A stretch of DNA of 64,000 nt from Plantibacter elymi (nom. nud.). Its GTDB lineage: Bacteria > Actinomycetota > Actinomycetes > Actinomycetales > Microbacteriaceae. The DNA is taken from the NCBI RefSeq assembly GCF_900177795.1, contig NZ_FXWJ01000001.1, positions 682,001-746,000 of the forward strand. The letters are read 5' to 3'. The translations under genes and the position numbers were made by a program. Below are positions 35,266 to 43,146 of this stretch, piece by piece (position 1 is the stretch's first letter; every line of letters starts with the position of its first letter). Below the pieces are notes generated by a model that saw only the letters and a list, made by a program, of their open reading frames with translations, made no database searches and had not been told where the DNA came from.

Positions 35266-36132
35266 GTGCCGGAACGTGTTGAAGCGTGGTGGGCCCGCCG
35301 TCAGCGGTCGAAGGGCCTCGACACGCCGTACCCGGTGGGCGCCTACCGGCAAGCGTGGGCGTCGTTCCCGGCGCTGTGGCGGCAGTACCATGCGGATCTC
35401 AACGCCGGGATCGTCCTGAGCCAGGTGCCGCCGGCCGCCGATGTCCTGCTGCAGTGGCAGTGTGACCGGGGACACCGGTTCGTCGCGACGCCGGCTGAGC
35501 AGCGCTCGCGGCCCGGACGCGAGCGTCGCCGCAGTGCGTGGTGCCCGGAATGCTCCGATGAGGCGGATCCGTCGAGGATCGTCGCACTGCCGATGCGGGA
35601 GTCGGTGACCGATCCGGTGCCCGCGGTCGCCGGGATCATCCGGGAGCGTCGTGCGCGCCCGAAGGCGTCGCTGTGCGAGAAGACCCCCGACCTGCCGGTG
35701 GGGGAGGCCTTCACGTCCGTGTGCGCGCCGAAGCCTGCGTCCGCTGTCGAGGCTCAGCTGCGCGCGGACGTCCATGAAAGGCTGGCGCTGGCCGAAGGGC
35801 TGAACGCCGTGCGGGTGCAGCGACCGTTCTTCCAGCACCTCGAGGTGTGGCCCGACCTGGTCTACCCGGAACTGCGCATCGCCATCGAGTACGACAGCAT
35901 CGGCAGGCACGGCCTGGAGCACGTCGGACGCCGCGAAGCCGTCGACCGACGGAAGGACCGCGCGCTGCGGTCGGCCGGCTGGGAGGTCGTCCGCCTCCGC
36001 ACCGGGAAGCTCGAGCCCCTCGGCCCCTTCGATCTCCAGCTCTCGTCGTGGAACAGTCGAGCCCTCGGACGCCTGATCGACACGCTCAGGGCCATCCGGG
36101 GTCCGTTGCTGGTCGACGCGTATCTGCGGTGA
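35266..36132 (+). CDS. Zinc-ribbon protein with Vsr-like PD-(D/E)XK nuclease-type C-terminus
   Basis: 288 residues. The N-terminal half has a treble-clef pattern (WQCDRGHRFVATPAEQ ... SAWCPECS), close to DUF4379-type zinc fingers. The C-terminal ~110 residues look like a Vsr/DUF559 endonuclease: Glu in AVEAQLRADV, Asp in FFQHLEVWPDLVYPE, then LRIAIEYDSIGRHGLEHVG and LRSAGWEVVRLR. That strand-Asp/Glu-helix order fits a PD-(D/E)XK core. It may cut damaged or foreign DNA. GTG start at 35266. Single gene. Confidence 0.7.
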   Translation: MPERVEAWWARRQRSKGLDTPYPVGAYRQAWASFPALWRQYHADLNAGIVLSQVPPAADVLLQWQCDRGHRFVATPAEQRSRPGRERRRSAWCPECSDEADPSRIVALPMRESVTDPVPAVAGIIRERRARPKASLCEKTPDLPVGEAFTSVCAPKPASAVEAQLRADVHERLALAEGLNAVRVQRPFFQHLEVWPDLVYPELRIAIEYDSIGRHGLEHVGRREAVDRRKDRALRSAGWEVVRLRTGKLEPLGPFDLQLSSWNSRALGRLIDTLRAIRGPLLVDAYLR

Positions 36133-36264
36133 ACCGCAGGTGCCAGGACCGGGCGATGATGCGTTACCCTCATCGCAGAGGGAAAAATCCCGTCGTGCTT
36201 CGGCTGGCGGAAACGCGCACGCGGCTCATGGGAGCCGTCACTTCTTCATCGAAGGAGTGCGCCC

Positions 36265-37734
36265 ATGTTCGAACCCTCAACCTCCGCGGCTGTCGAAGAC
36301 TCGCCGCCACGCCTCCGCGACGCGTGGGTCGCGCTGGCCGGCCTCTCGGCCGTGTTCCTGTTCGAGATGCTCGACAACTCCGTCCTGAACGTCGCCCTCC
36401 CGACCATCGGCCGTGAGCTCGCGGCATCCACCGCGTCGCTGCAGTGGGTGTCGGGGGCGTACTCGGTCGCGTTCGGTGGACTGATGCTGCTCTTCGGTGC
36501 GGTCGCCGACCGGTTCGGCCGGCGTCGGGTCATGCTGATCGGCCTGACGTTGCTCGCCGTCGTCAGCGTGCTGACCGTGTTCGTCGCCTCGGTGGAGCAG
36601 TTGATCGCCGTGCGCGCGCTCATGGGTGTCGCCGCGGCGATGACGACCCCGGGATCCATGGCGCTGGCGTTCCGTCTGTTCGAGCAGGACGACCTCCGTG
36701 TTCGGGCGCTCACGGTCATCTCGACCGCCGGATTGGTGGGCCTCGCGGCCGGCCCGACGATCGGTGGCTTCGTGCTCGCCGTGGCACCGTGGCAGGTGCT
36801 CATCGTCGCCAACGCCCCGATCGCGGTGATCGCCTGGATCGGGATCCGCGCCGGGATCGTTGCCGACGAGCGGTCGCACCTGCACCGGGACCGGATCGAC
36901 GTGCTCGGCGCTGTGCTCGGGACCGCGACCGTCGTCGGCGTCCTCCTCACCCCGACCCTGTTCGTCGCCGGCACCGACGTCGTAGCGGCCTGGGGTGCGG
37001 CGGCGGCAACGGTGATCGCCGCGATCGGCTTCGTGGTCAGGGAGCGCACCGCTCGCCACCCGTTGCTGGATCTTCGTCTCGTGGCTCAGCCGCTCGTGGC
37101 CTCCGGCTTGGCGTACAAGGCCGCCGCGGGGCTGGCGATGGCCGGCTTGTCGTACCTGGCGACCCTGCAGCTGCAGTTCGCCTGGGGGTGGCCGCCGGCC
37201 CTGGCCGCTGTCGCGATGCTCCCGCAGGTCGTGGTGTTGTTGGCGAGCGGTCGCTTTGTCGGTCCGTTCGTGCACCGCGTGGGACTCGATCGTGCGGCAT
37301 GGATGAGCGCTGCCGCGGTCGTCTCGGGGCTCGCCGTGTTCGCGCTCCTGAGCCGGTTCGGCTACCCGTGGGTCCTCGTCGCACTCGTCCTCGTCGCCGC
37401 CGGGATGCGGGTGGTCGGAGTCGTCGCTGGCAACAACGTCCTCCGCGGCCTCCCCGCGGACCGCACGTCCATCGGTGCGGCCCTCGTCGACACCGCGAGC
37501 GAGATCGCCACCGCTGTCGGGATCGCCGCGACCGGGACCATCCTCGCTGCGGTCGTCGGCGGCGGTATCACGACCGAGTACTTCACCCTGGCCCTCGTCG
37601 CGTCGTTCCAGCAAGCGATCCTCATTGCGGGATCGACCATCGCCGTCCTCGCTGCAGCCCTGGTGGCTGTCGGTGTCCTCCGTTCACATCACCTCCCATC
37701 TCAGCCCGCAACCCAGGAGCCTTCCCATGTCTGA
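36265..37734 (+). CDS. MFS multidrug transporter (DHA2-like)
   Basis: 489 residues and about 14 hydrophobic helices. DHA2-type motifs: FLFEMLDNSVLNVALPTIGR (first helix with motif D1), GAVADRFGRRRVMLIGL (motif A) and GLVGLAAGPTIGGFVL (motif C). It exports drugs or small metabolites using the proton gradient. The ribosome-binding site GAAGGAG is strong. Its last 8 bp overlap the start of an HSL-type alpha/beta hydrolase, an operon suggesting a linked job in detoxification. Confidence 0.87.
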   Translation: MFEPSTSAAVEDSPPRLRDAWVALAGLSAVFLFEMLDNSVLNVALPTIGRELAASTASLQWVSGAYSVAFGGLMLLFGAVADRFGRRRVMLIGLTLLAVVSVLTVFVASVEQLIAVRALMGVAAAMTTPGSMALAFRLFEQDDLRVRALTVISTAGLVGLAAGPTIGGFVLAVAPWQVLIVANAPIAVIAWIGIRAGIVADERSHLHRDRIDVLGAVLGTATVVGVLLTPTLFVAGTDVVAAWGAAAATVIAAIGFVVRERTARHPLLDLRLVAQPLVASGLAYKAAAGLAMAGLSYLATLQLQFAWGWPPALAAVAMLPQVVVLLASGRFVGPFVHRVGLDRAAWMSAAAVVSGLAVFALLSRFGYPWVLVALVLVAAGMRVVGVVAGNNVLRGLPADRTSIGAALVDTASEIATAVGIAATGTILAAVVGGGITTEYFTLALVASFQQAILIAGSTIAVLAAALVAVGVLRSHHLPSQPATQEPSHV

Positions 37735-38731
37735 CCTCATGCCCCGTCCCCCGTTCGATCCCGAACTCACCCCCTTTCTCGACGCTCTCGACGCGCGCGG
37801 ACCGTTCACCCTGACGACCGAGATGCTGCCGAGGATGCGCAGCCTCGACACGACCGAGAAGGCCCTCGACGAACGGCTGCGCTCGCGGGGGTTCGAGCGG
37901 CGCTCCCTCACGGTGCCCGGCCATCTCGGGGATCCGATCACGCTCGCTGTCATCCAGCGGATCGGGCGCTCGGGCACGACGACGGCGGTCTACACGATCC
38001 ACGGCGGCGGGATGATGTTCGGCCACCACCTCGGCAACCTCGAGTCTTACGACGACTGGCTCCTCAACGACCACGACGTGGTGCTCGTCAGTGTCGACTA
38101 CCGCCTCGCCCCCGAGTACCCCGACCCGTACCCGGTGGAGGACTGCTATGCCGGACTCGTGTGGGTCGCGGAGCACGCGGATGAACTCGGTATCGACCCG
38201 GACCGCATCGTGATCGCCGGGCAGAGCGCTGGCGGCGGGCTCGCGGCCGGCACCGCCCTGCTCGCCCGGGACCGCCGTGGGCCGGCCCTCTTCGGGCAGA
38301 TCCTCGTCTCGCCGATGCTCGACGACCGCGATGCCACCGTGTCGACGATGCAGATCGACGGGGTCGGGGTCGCAGATCGGCAGATGACCCGGTTCGGCTG
38401 GGACGCGTACCTCGGACCCCGCCGTGCCGGTGAAGACGTGTCGATCTCCGCCGCACCCGCGCGGGCGACCGACCTCGCCGGCCTTCCGCGCACCTACATC
38501 GACTGTGGCAGTGCAGAGGTGTTCCGTGACGAGACGGTCGCCTACGCCAGCGCGATATGGGCTGCGGGTGGCGACGCGGAACTGCACGTCTGGCCGGGGG
38601 CGTTCCACGGCTTCACGAGCATGGTGCCGAGTGCCGCCATCTCGCGGGCCGCCATCGCAGCCCTGGCCGACTGGACGAGGCGACTGCTCGGAACACCCGC
38701 CGGCGAGGTCGCTCTGCCGGGTGCATCATGA
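37727..38731 (+). CDS. HSL family alpha/beta hydrolase (esterase)
   Basis: 334 residues of the hormone-sensitive-lipase family. The oxyanion motif HGGGMMFG, nucleophile elbow GQSAGGG and acid/His segments (YIDCGSAEVFRDE, AFHGFTSM) give a complete catalytic triad. It likely hydrolyses an ester. ATG 37727 lies 8 bp inside the end of the MFS gene with AGGAG just upstream. Its 3' end overlaps the convergent TauE gene by 6 bp. Confidence 0.87.
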   Translation: MSDLMPRPPFDPELTPFLDALDARGPFTLTTEMLPRMRSLDTTEKALDERLRSRGFERRSLTVPGHLGDPITLAVIQRIGRSGTTTAVYTIHGGGMMFGHHLGNLESYDDWLLNDHDVVLVSVDYRLAPEYPDPYPVEDCYAGLVWVAEHADELGIDPDRIVIAGQSAGGGLAAGTALLARDRRGPALFGQILVSPMLDDRDATVSTMQIDGVGVADRQMTRFGWDAYLGPRRAGEDVSISAAPARATDLAGLPRTYIDCGSAEVFRDETVAYASAIWAAGGDAELHVWPGAFHGFTSMVPSAAISRAAIAALADWTRRLLGTPAGEVALPGAS

Positions 38732-39547
38732 ACCGGTGAACTGCACCACGGTGTCCCAGGCGAGCTTCACGATGAGGATGGACAGGGTCACCAGGAACAC
38801 GATCCGCACGAAGCCGCTTCCGCGTTTCGTCGCCATACGGGCGCCGATGAACCCGCCGGTGATGTTCATCACGGCCATGGCGAGACCGAGCGCGAGCAGG
38901 ACCTCGCCGTGCACCCCGTACACGACGAGAGCGGCGAGGTTCGTGGTGAGGTTGGCGATCTTCGCGTTCACGCTGGCTTGCAGGAAGCCGTACCCCAGCA
39001 CACCGACGATGAGGATGACGAAGAACGAGCCCGTTCCCGGTCCGAGGATGCCGTCGTAGAAGCCCACCAGCAGGCCGATCATCGCCGCCCGCCAGGCGAC
39101 GGCGGTGGCGCGGTCGTGGCGGGGTTCGTGGTGCAGGCCCATGGTCGGCTTGAAGAGGGTGTACAGCGCCACGGCTATCACGGCCACGAGCACGATGGGC
39201 GTCAACACCTCGCGAGGCACGTACCGCGACAGGGCGGCACCGACGGTCGAGCCGGCGTAAGCCCCGGCGACGAGAGGCACCAGGAGCACGAGCTGCACCC
39301 TGATCTTGCGCAGGTACACCCAGCTCGCCGACAGGGTGCCGAAGAACGACGACAGCTTGTTCGTGCCCAGGATGAACGGGGTCGCGACGTCGCTCGGAAC
39401 GGCGATGACGAGCGCGGGCAACTGGATCAGTCCGCCGCCGCCGACGACCGCGTCGACCCAGCCGGCCACTCCCGCCGCGACGAGGAGGAGGACGAGCGCG
39501 GCCACCGAGACGGGGAGCCATTCGGCGATCAGCGGTCCATCGAGCAC
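38726..39547 (-). CDS. TauE/SafE (TSUP) family membrane exporter
   Basis: 273 residues and about eight helices. N-terminal GVAGWVDAVVGGGGLIQLPA is the TSUP signature, and the matching second half is MIGLLVGFYDGILGPGTGSF. Family members move sulfur compounds or organic anions across the membrane. No sulfur genes lie nearby, so the substrate is open. Start MLDGPLIAEWLPVSVAAL. Confidence 0.85.
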   Translation of the reverse strand: MLDGPLIAEWLPVSVAALVLLLVAAGVAGWVDAVVGGGGLIQLPALVIAVPSDVATPFILGTNKLSSFFGTLSASWVYLRKIRVQLVLLVPLVAGAYAGSTVGAALSRYVPREVLTPIVLVAVIAVALYTLFKPTMGLHHEPRHDRATAVAWRAAMIGLLVGFYDGILGPGTGSFFVILIVGVLGYGFLQASVNAKIANLTTNLAALVVYGVHGEVLLALGLAMAVMNITGGFIGARMATKRGSGFVRIVFLVTLSILIVKLAWDTVVQFTGS

Positions 39548-39635
39548 AGTCGCCCAGCCTAATCGTCAGAGTGACGATCCAGCGGGCGGAGGTCGAACGG
39601 GGTCTTCGAGGATTCAGGCGATCCTGATGCATTCA

Positions 39636-39657
39636 CATCTGCTTATATGTACAGATG
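39636..39657. promoter_or_regulatory. Candidate ArsR/SmtB-type operator
   Basis: Inverted repeat CATCTG-N10-CAGATG surrounds CTTATATGTA and overlaps the ArsR gene's ATG. The AT-rich centre is unusual for this genome. An imperfectly similar CGCTTATTGATG block occurs at 39973-39984 before the histidine-rich gene. It resembles the 12-2-12-like imperfect palindromes bound by metal-sensing ArsR proteins; not proven. Confidence 0.4.
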
Positions 39658-39936
39658 AACGAGGATCTGGAACCCGCCGCCGAGTTGTTCAAGGCACTGT
39701 CCTCCTCCTCGCGGTTGCGGTTGCTGCGCATCCTGGCAGGCGGTACGTCCACGGTCGGTCAGCTCGCGGAACAGAGCCAGTTGTCGCAGCCGTTGGTGTC
39801 ACAGCACCTGCGGACGCTGCGATCAGCCGGCCTCGTCTCCGTGCAACGGATCGGTCGAGAGGCGCACTACGACGTCGCTGACGTGCACGTCTCGCACATC
39901 GTCGACGATGCCGTGCAGCACGCGCTCGAGGGATAG
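39655..39936 (+). CDS. ArsR/SmtB family metal-responsive repressor
   Basis: 93 residues and one winged helix: LFKALSSSSRLRLLRILAGG, TVGQLAEQSQLSQPLVSQHL, then wing VSVQRIGREAHYDVAD. The C-terminal helix carries DVHVSHIVDDAVQH, whose His/Asp residues resemble the alpha-5 zinc site of SmtB/CzrA-type sensors. It is followed 112 bp later by a histidine-rich protein, so a zinc- or nickel-responsive switch is likely. ATG overlaps an inverted repeat. Confidence 0.82.
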   Translation: MNEDLEPAAELFKALSSSSRLRLLRILAGGTSTVGQLAEQSQLSQPLVSQHLRTLRSAGLVSVQRIGREAHYDVADVHVSHIVDDAVQHALEG

Positions 39937-40048
39937 CGAGAACCACTATCGATTAGCTGCATGTATTGCAATTCGCTTATTGATGAGATGTACTGATGAC
40001 GCGTCGCCGCCCGTCGCGACACCCGATCTCTTCCTTCGAAAGGCAACC

Positions 40049-40345
40049 ATGAGCACGACTGACATCCACGCCGAGCACTCCGTCACCGAGCACGAGCACG
40101 GAGCGGACTGCGGCCACGAGGCCGTCCAGCACGACGACCACACCGACTACGTGCACGGCACGCACCACCACGCCCTGCACGACGGTCACTACGACGAGCA
40201 CGAGAGCGTCGCCGAGCACACCGTCGCCGACCACGAGCACGGTGCGGCATGCGGCCACGACGCGGTCGATCACGACGGTCACGTCGACTACGTGCACGAC
40301 GGCCACCAGCACGCGGCGCACGGCGAGCACTACGACGAGCACTGA
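40049..40345 (+). CDS. Histidine-rich metal-binding protein with internal duplication
   Basis: 98 residues, of which 26 are His and two are Cys (one CGH per repeat). Two copies of a unit can be read: EHEHGADCGHEAVQHDDHTD, YVHGTHHH, and the matching DHEHGAACGHDAVDHDGHVD, YVHDGHQH. There is no signal peptide or membrane helix, so it is cytosolic. Such proteins store zinc, nickel or cobalt, and it sits after a metal-type ArsR gene. The AAAGG site precedes ATG 40049. A strong terminator follows. Confidence 0.8.
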   Translation: MSTTDIHAEHSVTEHEHGADCGHEAVQHDDHTDYVHGTHHHALHDGHYDEHESVAEHTVADHEHGAACGHDAVDHDGHVDYVHDGHQHAAHGEHYDEH

Positions 40346-40364
40346 TCACTCGTCGTCGTACGAC

Positions 40365-40402
40365 GCACGAGGGGGCCGGCTTTCGAGTCGGCCCCCTCGT
40401 GC
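40365..40402 (+). terminator. Strong intrinsic terminator after the histidine-rich gene
   Basis: A 14-bp perfect stem (GCACGAGGGGGCCG / CGGCCCCCTCGTGC) around a 10-base loop, 19 bp after the stop codon. The stem is far more stable than chance. It has no T-tract but fits GC-rich actinobacterial terminators. Confidence 0.75.
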
Positions 40403-40461
40403 CGTCCGGGGGGTGTTCGGCCCGTCAGTCGTTGTTCCTGGTTGGCCGCTACGCTCGCTCC

Positions 40462-40815
40462 ATGGAACCGGACTGGATCGAACATCGGCGCTCGGAGGAC
40501 CGAGAGCGGCTGGGGTGGATGAAGCCTGTCGGTGAGGGGTTCGTCGTCATCGATCTCCTGGGGCGTCAGCGAACCGAGGCGCTGGACTGGTTCCATGCCG
40601 AGGAGGCGCTCGACGAGATCGGCATGGGCTATCTCGCCGACCCGCACGAGCTTCGGCTGGCGGACGGCTCCTGGTTGCGCGTCCGGATCGCCGAGGTCTC
40701 GACCGCCGGGATCCGGGTGAAGAAGGATGACTGGGGTGACATGACCGCCACGCAGCTGTGCTACGAGGTCTCCTTCCCTGTGGCCGAGGATCAGCTGCGA
40801 CCGTCGCCGCGCTGA
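40462..40815 (+). CDS. Hypothetical protein (117 aa)
   Basis: Start MEPDWIEHRRSEDRERLGWM. A soluble protein with alternating strands (GFVVIDLLGRQRTEALDWFH) and no signal or membrane helix. Not recognised. Similar-sized proteins occur singly in Microbacteriaceae. It lies between the terminator and the convergent NAD(P)-binding gene. Confidence 0.65.
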   Translation: MEPDWIEHRRSEDRERLGWMKPVGEGFVVIDLLGRQRTEALDWFHAEEALDEIGMGYLADPHELRLADGSWLRVRIAEVSTAGIRVKKDDWGDMTATQLCYEVSFPVAEDQLRPSPR

Positions 40816-40894
40816 GCGGCATGGCGGCCCACGCGCTCTGGGCCACCATGGCCGGATGTCGGGATCGCCGTCAGCGGGGCATGGAGCAGCGTTG

Positions 40895-41527
40895 TCAGTT
40901 GCTGATCCGGAGCTCCTGCTGGGCGTATCGCAGGTCATCGGCCTGGGCGAGCATGAACCGGGCGAGGTCGGTGCGAGCGATGCGCAAACGGACCCGGTCG
41001 CCGGATCCGCTCGCGGTGCGCACCCTGACCGTTCCCGTTCCGGGCTTGTCGTGGGGCATCGTGACGACCACGGTCGTCCAGTCGCGATCAGAGCCGCGAA
41101 TGGCCTCGCCCACCTCGGTGGACTCGGGCCCCAACCCGAGCAGGGCGTAGCTCGCTCTGCTCAATGCCCGCATCAGCGGGCTGCGGGGGATCAGAATGCT
41201 CGGCCCCCAACTGAAGACGAGTCGGCGGACCCCGTGCGCGCGCATCGCGGCCACGATGTTGCGCGTTCCGGCTGCGACGGGCAGGTCCTTGGACCCGCCG
41301 ACGATCTGCGGCGTCAGGGTGGCCAGGACGGCGTCGGCACTGCGCACGACGTCCTCAACGGCGACCGCGTCGGTCAGCTCGCCCTGCACGACCCGCAGTC
41401 GGTCGTGGCGCAGGTCGAGCTTCGCCGGATTGCGGATGAACGCCACCACGTCATGCCCGACGGCGAGTGCCTGTTCGACCAGGCGGATACCGGTGCGCCC
41501 GGTGGCACCGAAGATGATCAGCTTCAT
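40895..41527 (-). CDS. NAD(P)-binding SDR-like protein
   Basis: 210-residue atypical SDR/NmrA-like protein: nucleotide-binding LIIFGATGRTGIRLVEQAL, VVAFIRNPAKLDLRHDRLRV and DAVLATLTPQIVGGSKDLPV. It probably binds NAD(P) and may act as reductase or sensor. Start MKLIIFGATG at 41527, 26 bp after the end of the upstream SDR gene, so it is in an operon with that gene. The pair is divergent from a TetR gene and likely under its control. Confidence 0.82.
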   Translation of the reverse strand: MKLIIFGATGRTGIRLVEQALAVGHDVVAFIRNPAKLDLRHDRLRVVQGELTDAVAVEDVVRSADAVLATLTPQIVGGSKDLPVAAGTRNIVAAMRAHGVRRLVFSWGPSILIPRSPLMRALSRASYALLGLGPESTEVGEAIRGSDRDWTTVVVTMPHDKPGTGTVRVRTASGSGDRVRLRIARTDLARFMLAQADDLRYAQQELRISN

Positions 41528-41553
41528 GACGTCTCCCTTGCGAAGCCTGTGGG

Positions 41554-42219
41554 TCAGCCGTTGTAGGCGACGTAGTGCAGCTCGGCCTGCTGACGCTCGT
41601 CGTGCAACTGCGCCAGGGCCTCCGCGATGACCTCGGGCTCGGCGTCGGGGTGGCCGCCTCCGATGAGTGCGGTGATGCCCAGGTGTGCGACGTAGACGCC
41701 CTTCGGTTGCAGTGCGTTGTGCAGGTTGAGGGCCCAGTTGCGAAGTCCCGCTGCGGCGATGTTCACGTTGCCGAGGAAGGGCATGGGGCTGATGGATCCG
41801 CCGCCGGTCGTGATGAGGACGGTCCCCTTGCCTGCTGCGATCATGTCCGGCAGCACTGTCCCGACGGCGGCGAGCGCGCCCCCGAGATAGAAGTCGATCT
41901 GTGGTTGCAGGTTCTCCATCGTCACCTCGAGGACGTCGACGGGCGTGAGGGACGGGTCCGCGGGCGAGAACTCGAGCACGTCGATCGGGCCAAGCGTGTC
42001 CGTGATCGAACGCAGGGCGGCGGTGACGGTGTCCGGTCGGCTGATGTCGGCAGCGAACCCGTGAGCGGTGATGCCTTCGCCCGCGAGGGTCTGGGCGAGC
42101 GAGTCGAGCTTGGACTGCGTTCGTGCGACCAGCGCGACGTCGAAGCCCCTGCGTCCGAAGGCGCGGGCGATCTCGAGGCCGAGGCCTGGGCCGGCTCCGA
42201 TGATGGTGATGAGCGGCAT
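41554..42219 (-). CDS. Short-chain dehydrogenase/reductase without canonical YxxxK
   Basis: 221 residues with the cofactor motif TIIGAGPGLGLEIARAFGRR and the later VLITTGGGSISPMPF strand. The expected catalytic Tyr-x3-Lys region reads PFLGNVNIAAAGLRNWALNL, in which neither residue is kept. It may still bind NAD(P) but is unlikely to be a normal oxidoreductase. Start MPLITIIGAG at 42219. It is the first gene of a two-gene operon divergent from the TetR regulator, with two operators in the gap. Confidence 0.82.
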   Translation of the reverse strand: MPLITIIGAGPGLGLEIARAFGRRGFDVALVARTQSKLDSLAQTLAGEGITAHGFAADISRPDTVTAALRSITDTLGPIDVLEFSPADPSLTPVDVLEVTMENLQPQIDFYLGGALAAVGTVLPDMIAAGKGTVLITTGGGSISPMPFLGNVNIAAAGLRNWALNLHNALQPKGVYVAHLGITALIGGGHPDAEPEVIAEALAQLHDERQQAELHYVAYNG

Positions 42220-42273
42220 GATGTGTCCTTTCGAATCCCACGGGTTCGTGGGGCGTTGCGTCGTTGAGCTAAG

Positions 42274-42289
42274 TTGAGGGTGTCCTCAA
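42274..42289. promoter_or_regulatory. TetR operator site 1
   Basis: Inverted repeat TTGAGGGTGTCCTCAA, perfect in its outer five bases, lies between the SDR start (42219) and the TetR start (42340). It is nearly the reverse complement of site 2 (14 of 16 bases). Confidence 0.7.
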
Positions 42290-42306
42290 ACAAGCTCGAG
42301 CATAAC

Positions 42307-42322
42307 TTGAGACCACCCTCAA
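42307..42322. promoter_or_regulatory. TetR operator site 2
   Basis: Inverted repeat TTGAGACCACCCTCAA lies 33 bp (about three DNA turns) from site 1, centre to centre. Two near-identical sites in a 120-bp divergent promoter region are a typical TetR arrangement for repressing both sides. Confidence 0.7.
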
Positions 42323-42339
42323 TATCCATAGGAGCCAGC

Positions 42340-42903
42340 ATGACCGCGGAACGGAGTCTGCGTCGCGATGCTCAGTCGAACGTCGAGAAACTGCACGCGG
42401 CGGCGCTGACGGTGTTCTCGGATCGAGGTCTGTCCGCTCCGTTGGAGGACATCGCGAAAGCAGCCGGGGTGAGCATCGGCACGCTCTACAACCGAGTGGG
42501 GTCGCGCGATCAGTTGATCGATGCCGTCATCCCCGCGGTCGTGGGGGAGAAGCTCCTCGCGCTCAAAGAACGGACCATGGCGGAGCCGACTCCGCGAGCG
42601 CGGCTGGAGAGGTTCGTCACCTGCATGATCGACCTGCAGCTCAGCGATCCGGCCCTCAACGACGCAATGCTCCGGCGGTTCCCCGACGCAACGGCGCTCA
42701 TCAACGCCTGCGATCGGTCAACGGCCCTCGGGGCGGAACTCATCGAGGATGCGCACGCCGCCGGTGTCCTCTCCCAGGACTTCACGACCGAAGATCTCAT
42801 GGCGGTGTTGTGGATGGCGGGCACGGCGAGTCACGACCCGAGAGCGCCGTCCGGATGGCGACGACTCGTCGAGCGTGGTGTCGCTGCCGCCTGGATCGAG
42901 TAG
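42340..42903 (+). CDS. TetR family repressor of the SDR operon
   Basis: 187 residues. N-terminal HTH region LHAAALTVFSDRGLSAPLED, IAKAAGVSIGTLYNRVGSRD and the QLIDAVIPAV linker fit TetR_N; the C-terminal half is the ligand-binding helical bundle. GGAG precedes ATG 42340. Divergent from the SDR pair, with two palindromes between. It probably represses both and itself in response to a small molecule. Confidence 0.87.
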   Translation: MTAERSLRRDAQSNVEKLHAAALTVFSDRGLSAPLEDIAKAAGVSIGTLYNRVGSRDQLIDAVIPAVVGEKLLALKERTMAEPTPRARLERFVTCMIDLQLSDPALNDAMLRRFPDATALINACDRSTALGAELIEDAHAAGVLSQDFTTEDLMAVLWMAGTASHDPRAPSGWRRLVERGVAAAWIE

Positions 42904-43052
42904 ACCCGGCGGCTGACGGTCGCCGTCACCAGCGCGACGTTCACGGGTCCGTGCGGCTGCAGCTGGGCGCCGGGGTGGCGGCCTCGGCTCTCGACCTCCG
43001 CCTATGGGCGCTCGTGGACCTCGTCATCGCTGTGCTGACAGGATGACCACTT

Positions 43053-43066
43053 TGATTAATTAGTCA
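43053..43066. promoter_or_regulatory. AT-rich candidate operator upstream of the GH26 gene
   Basis: TGATTAATTAGTCA is a near-perfect palindrome in a very GC-rich genome, 81 bp before the mannanase start. A comparable AT-rich block containing AATTAATAATGTTTAGTC precedes the ABC importer genes. Shared sequence suggests a common repressor, most likely the ROK protein. Confidence 0.45.
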
Positions 43067-43146
43067 TGAAAGTCCTTGACCTCTGGAGGAAGACAGGGGA
43101 GCCTGTTGAGACCGGCGCTTCAACGAGGAAGCGCGAGAGGGAGACG

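Noticed and set aside
36277-37614. A 445-codon minus-strand open frame
   Set aside because: It mirrors the MFS gene on the plus strand, whose motifs are clear.
42904-43146. A possible gene fragment ending in a hydrophobic stretch (VRLQLGAGVAASALDLRLWA)
   Set aside because: The stretch is short, has no start or binding site, and I cannot tie it to any family; I treat it as non-coding.
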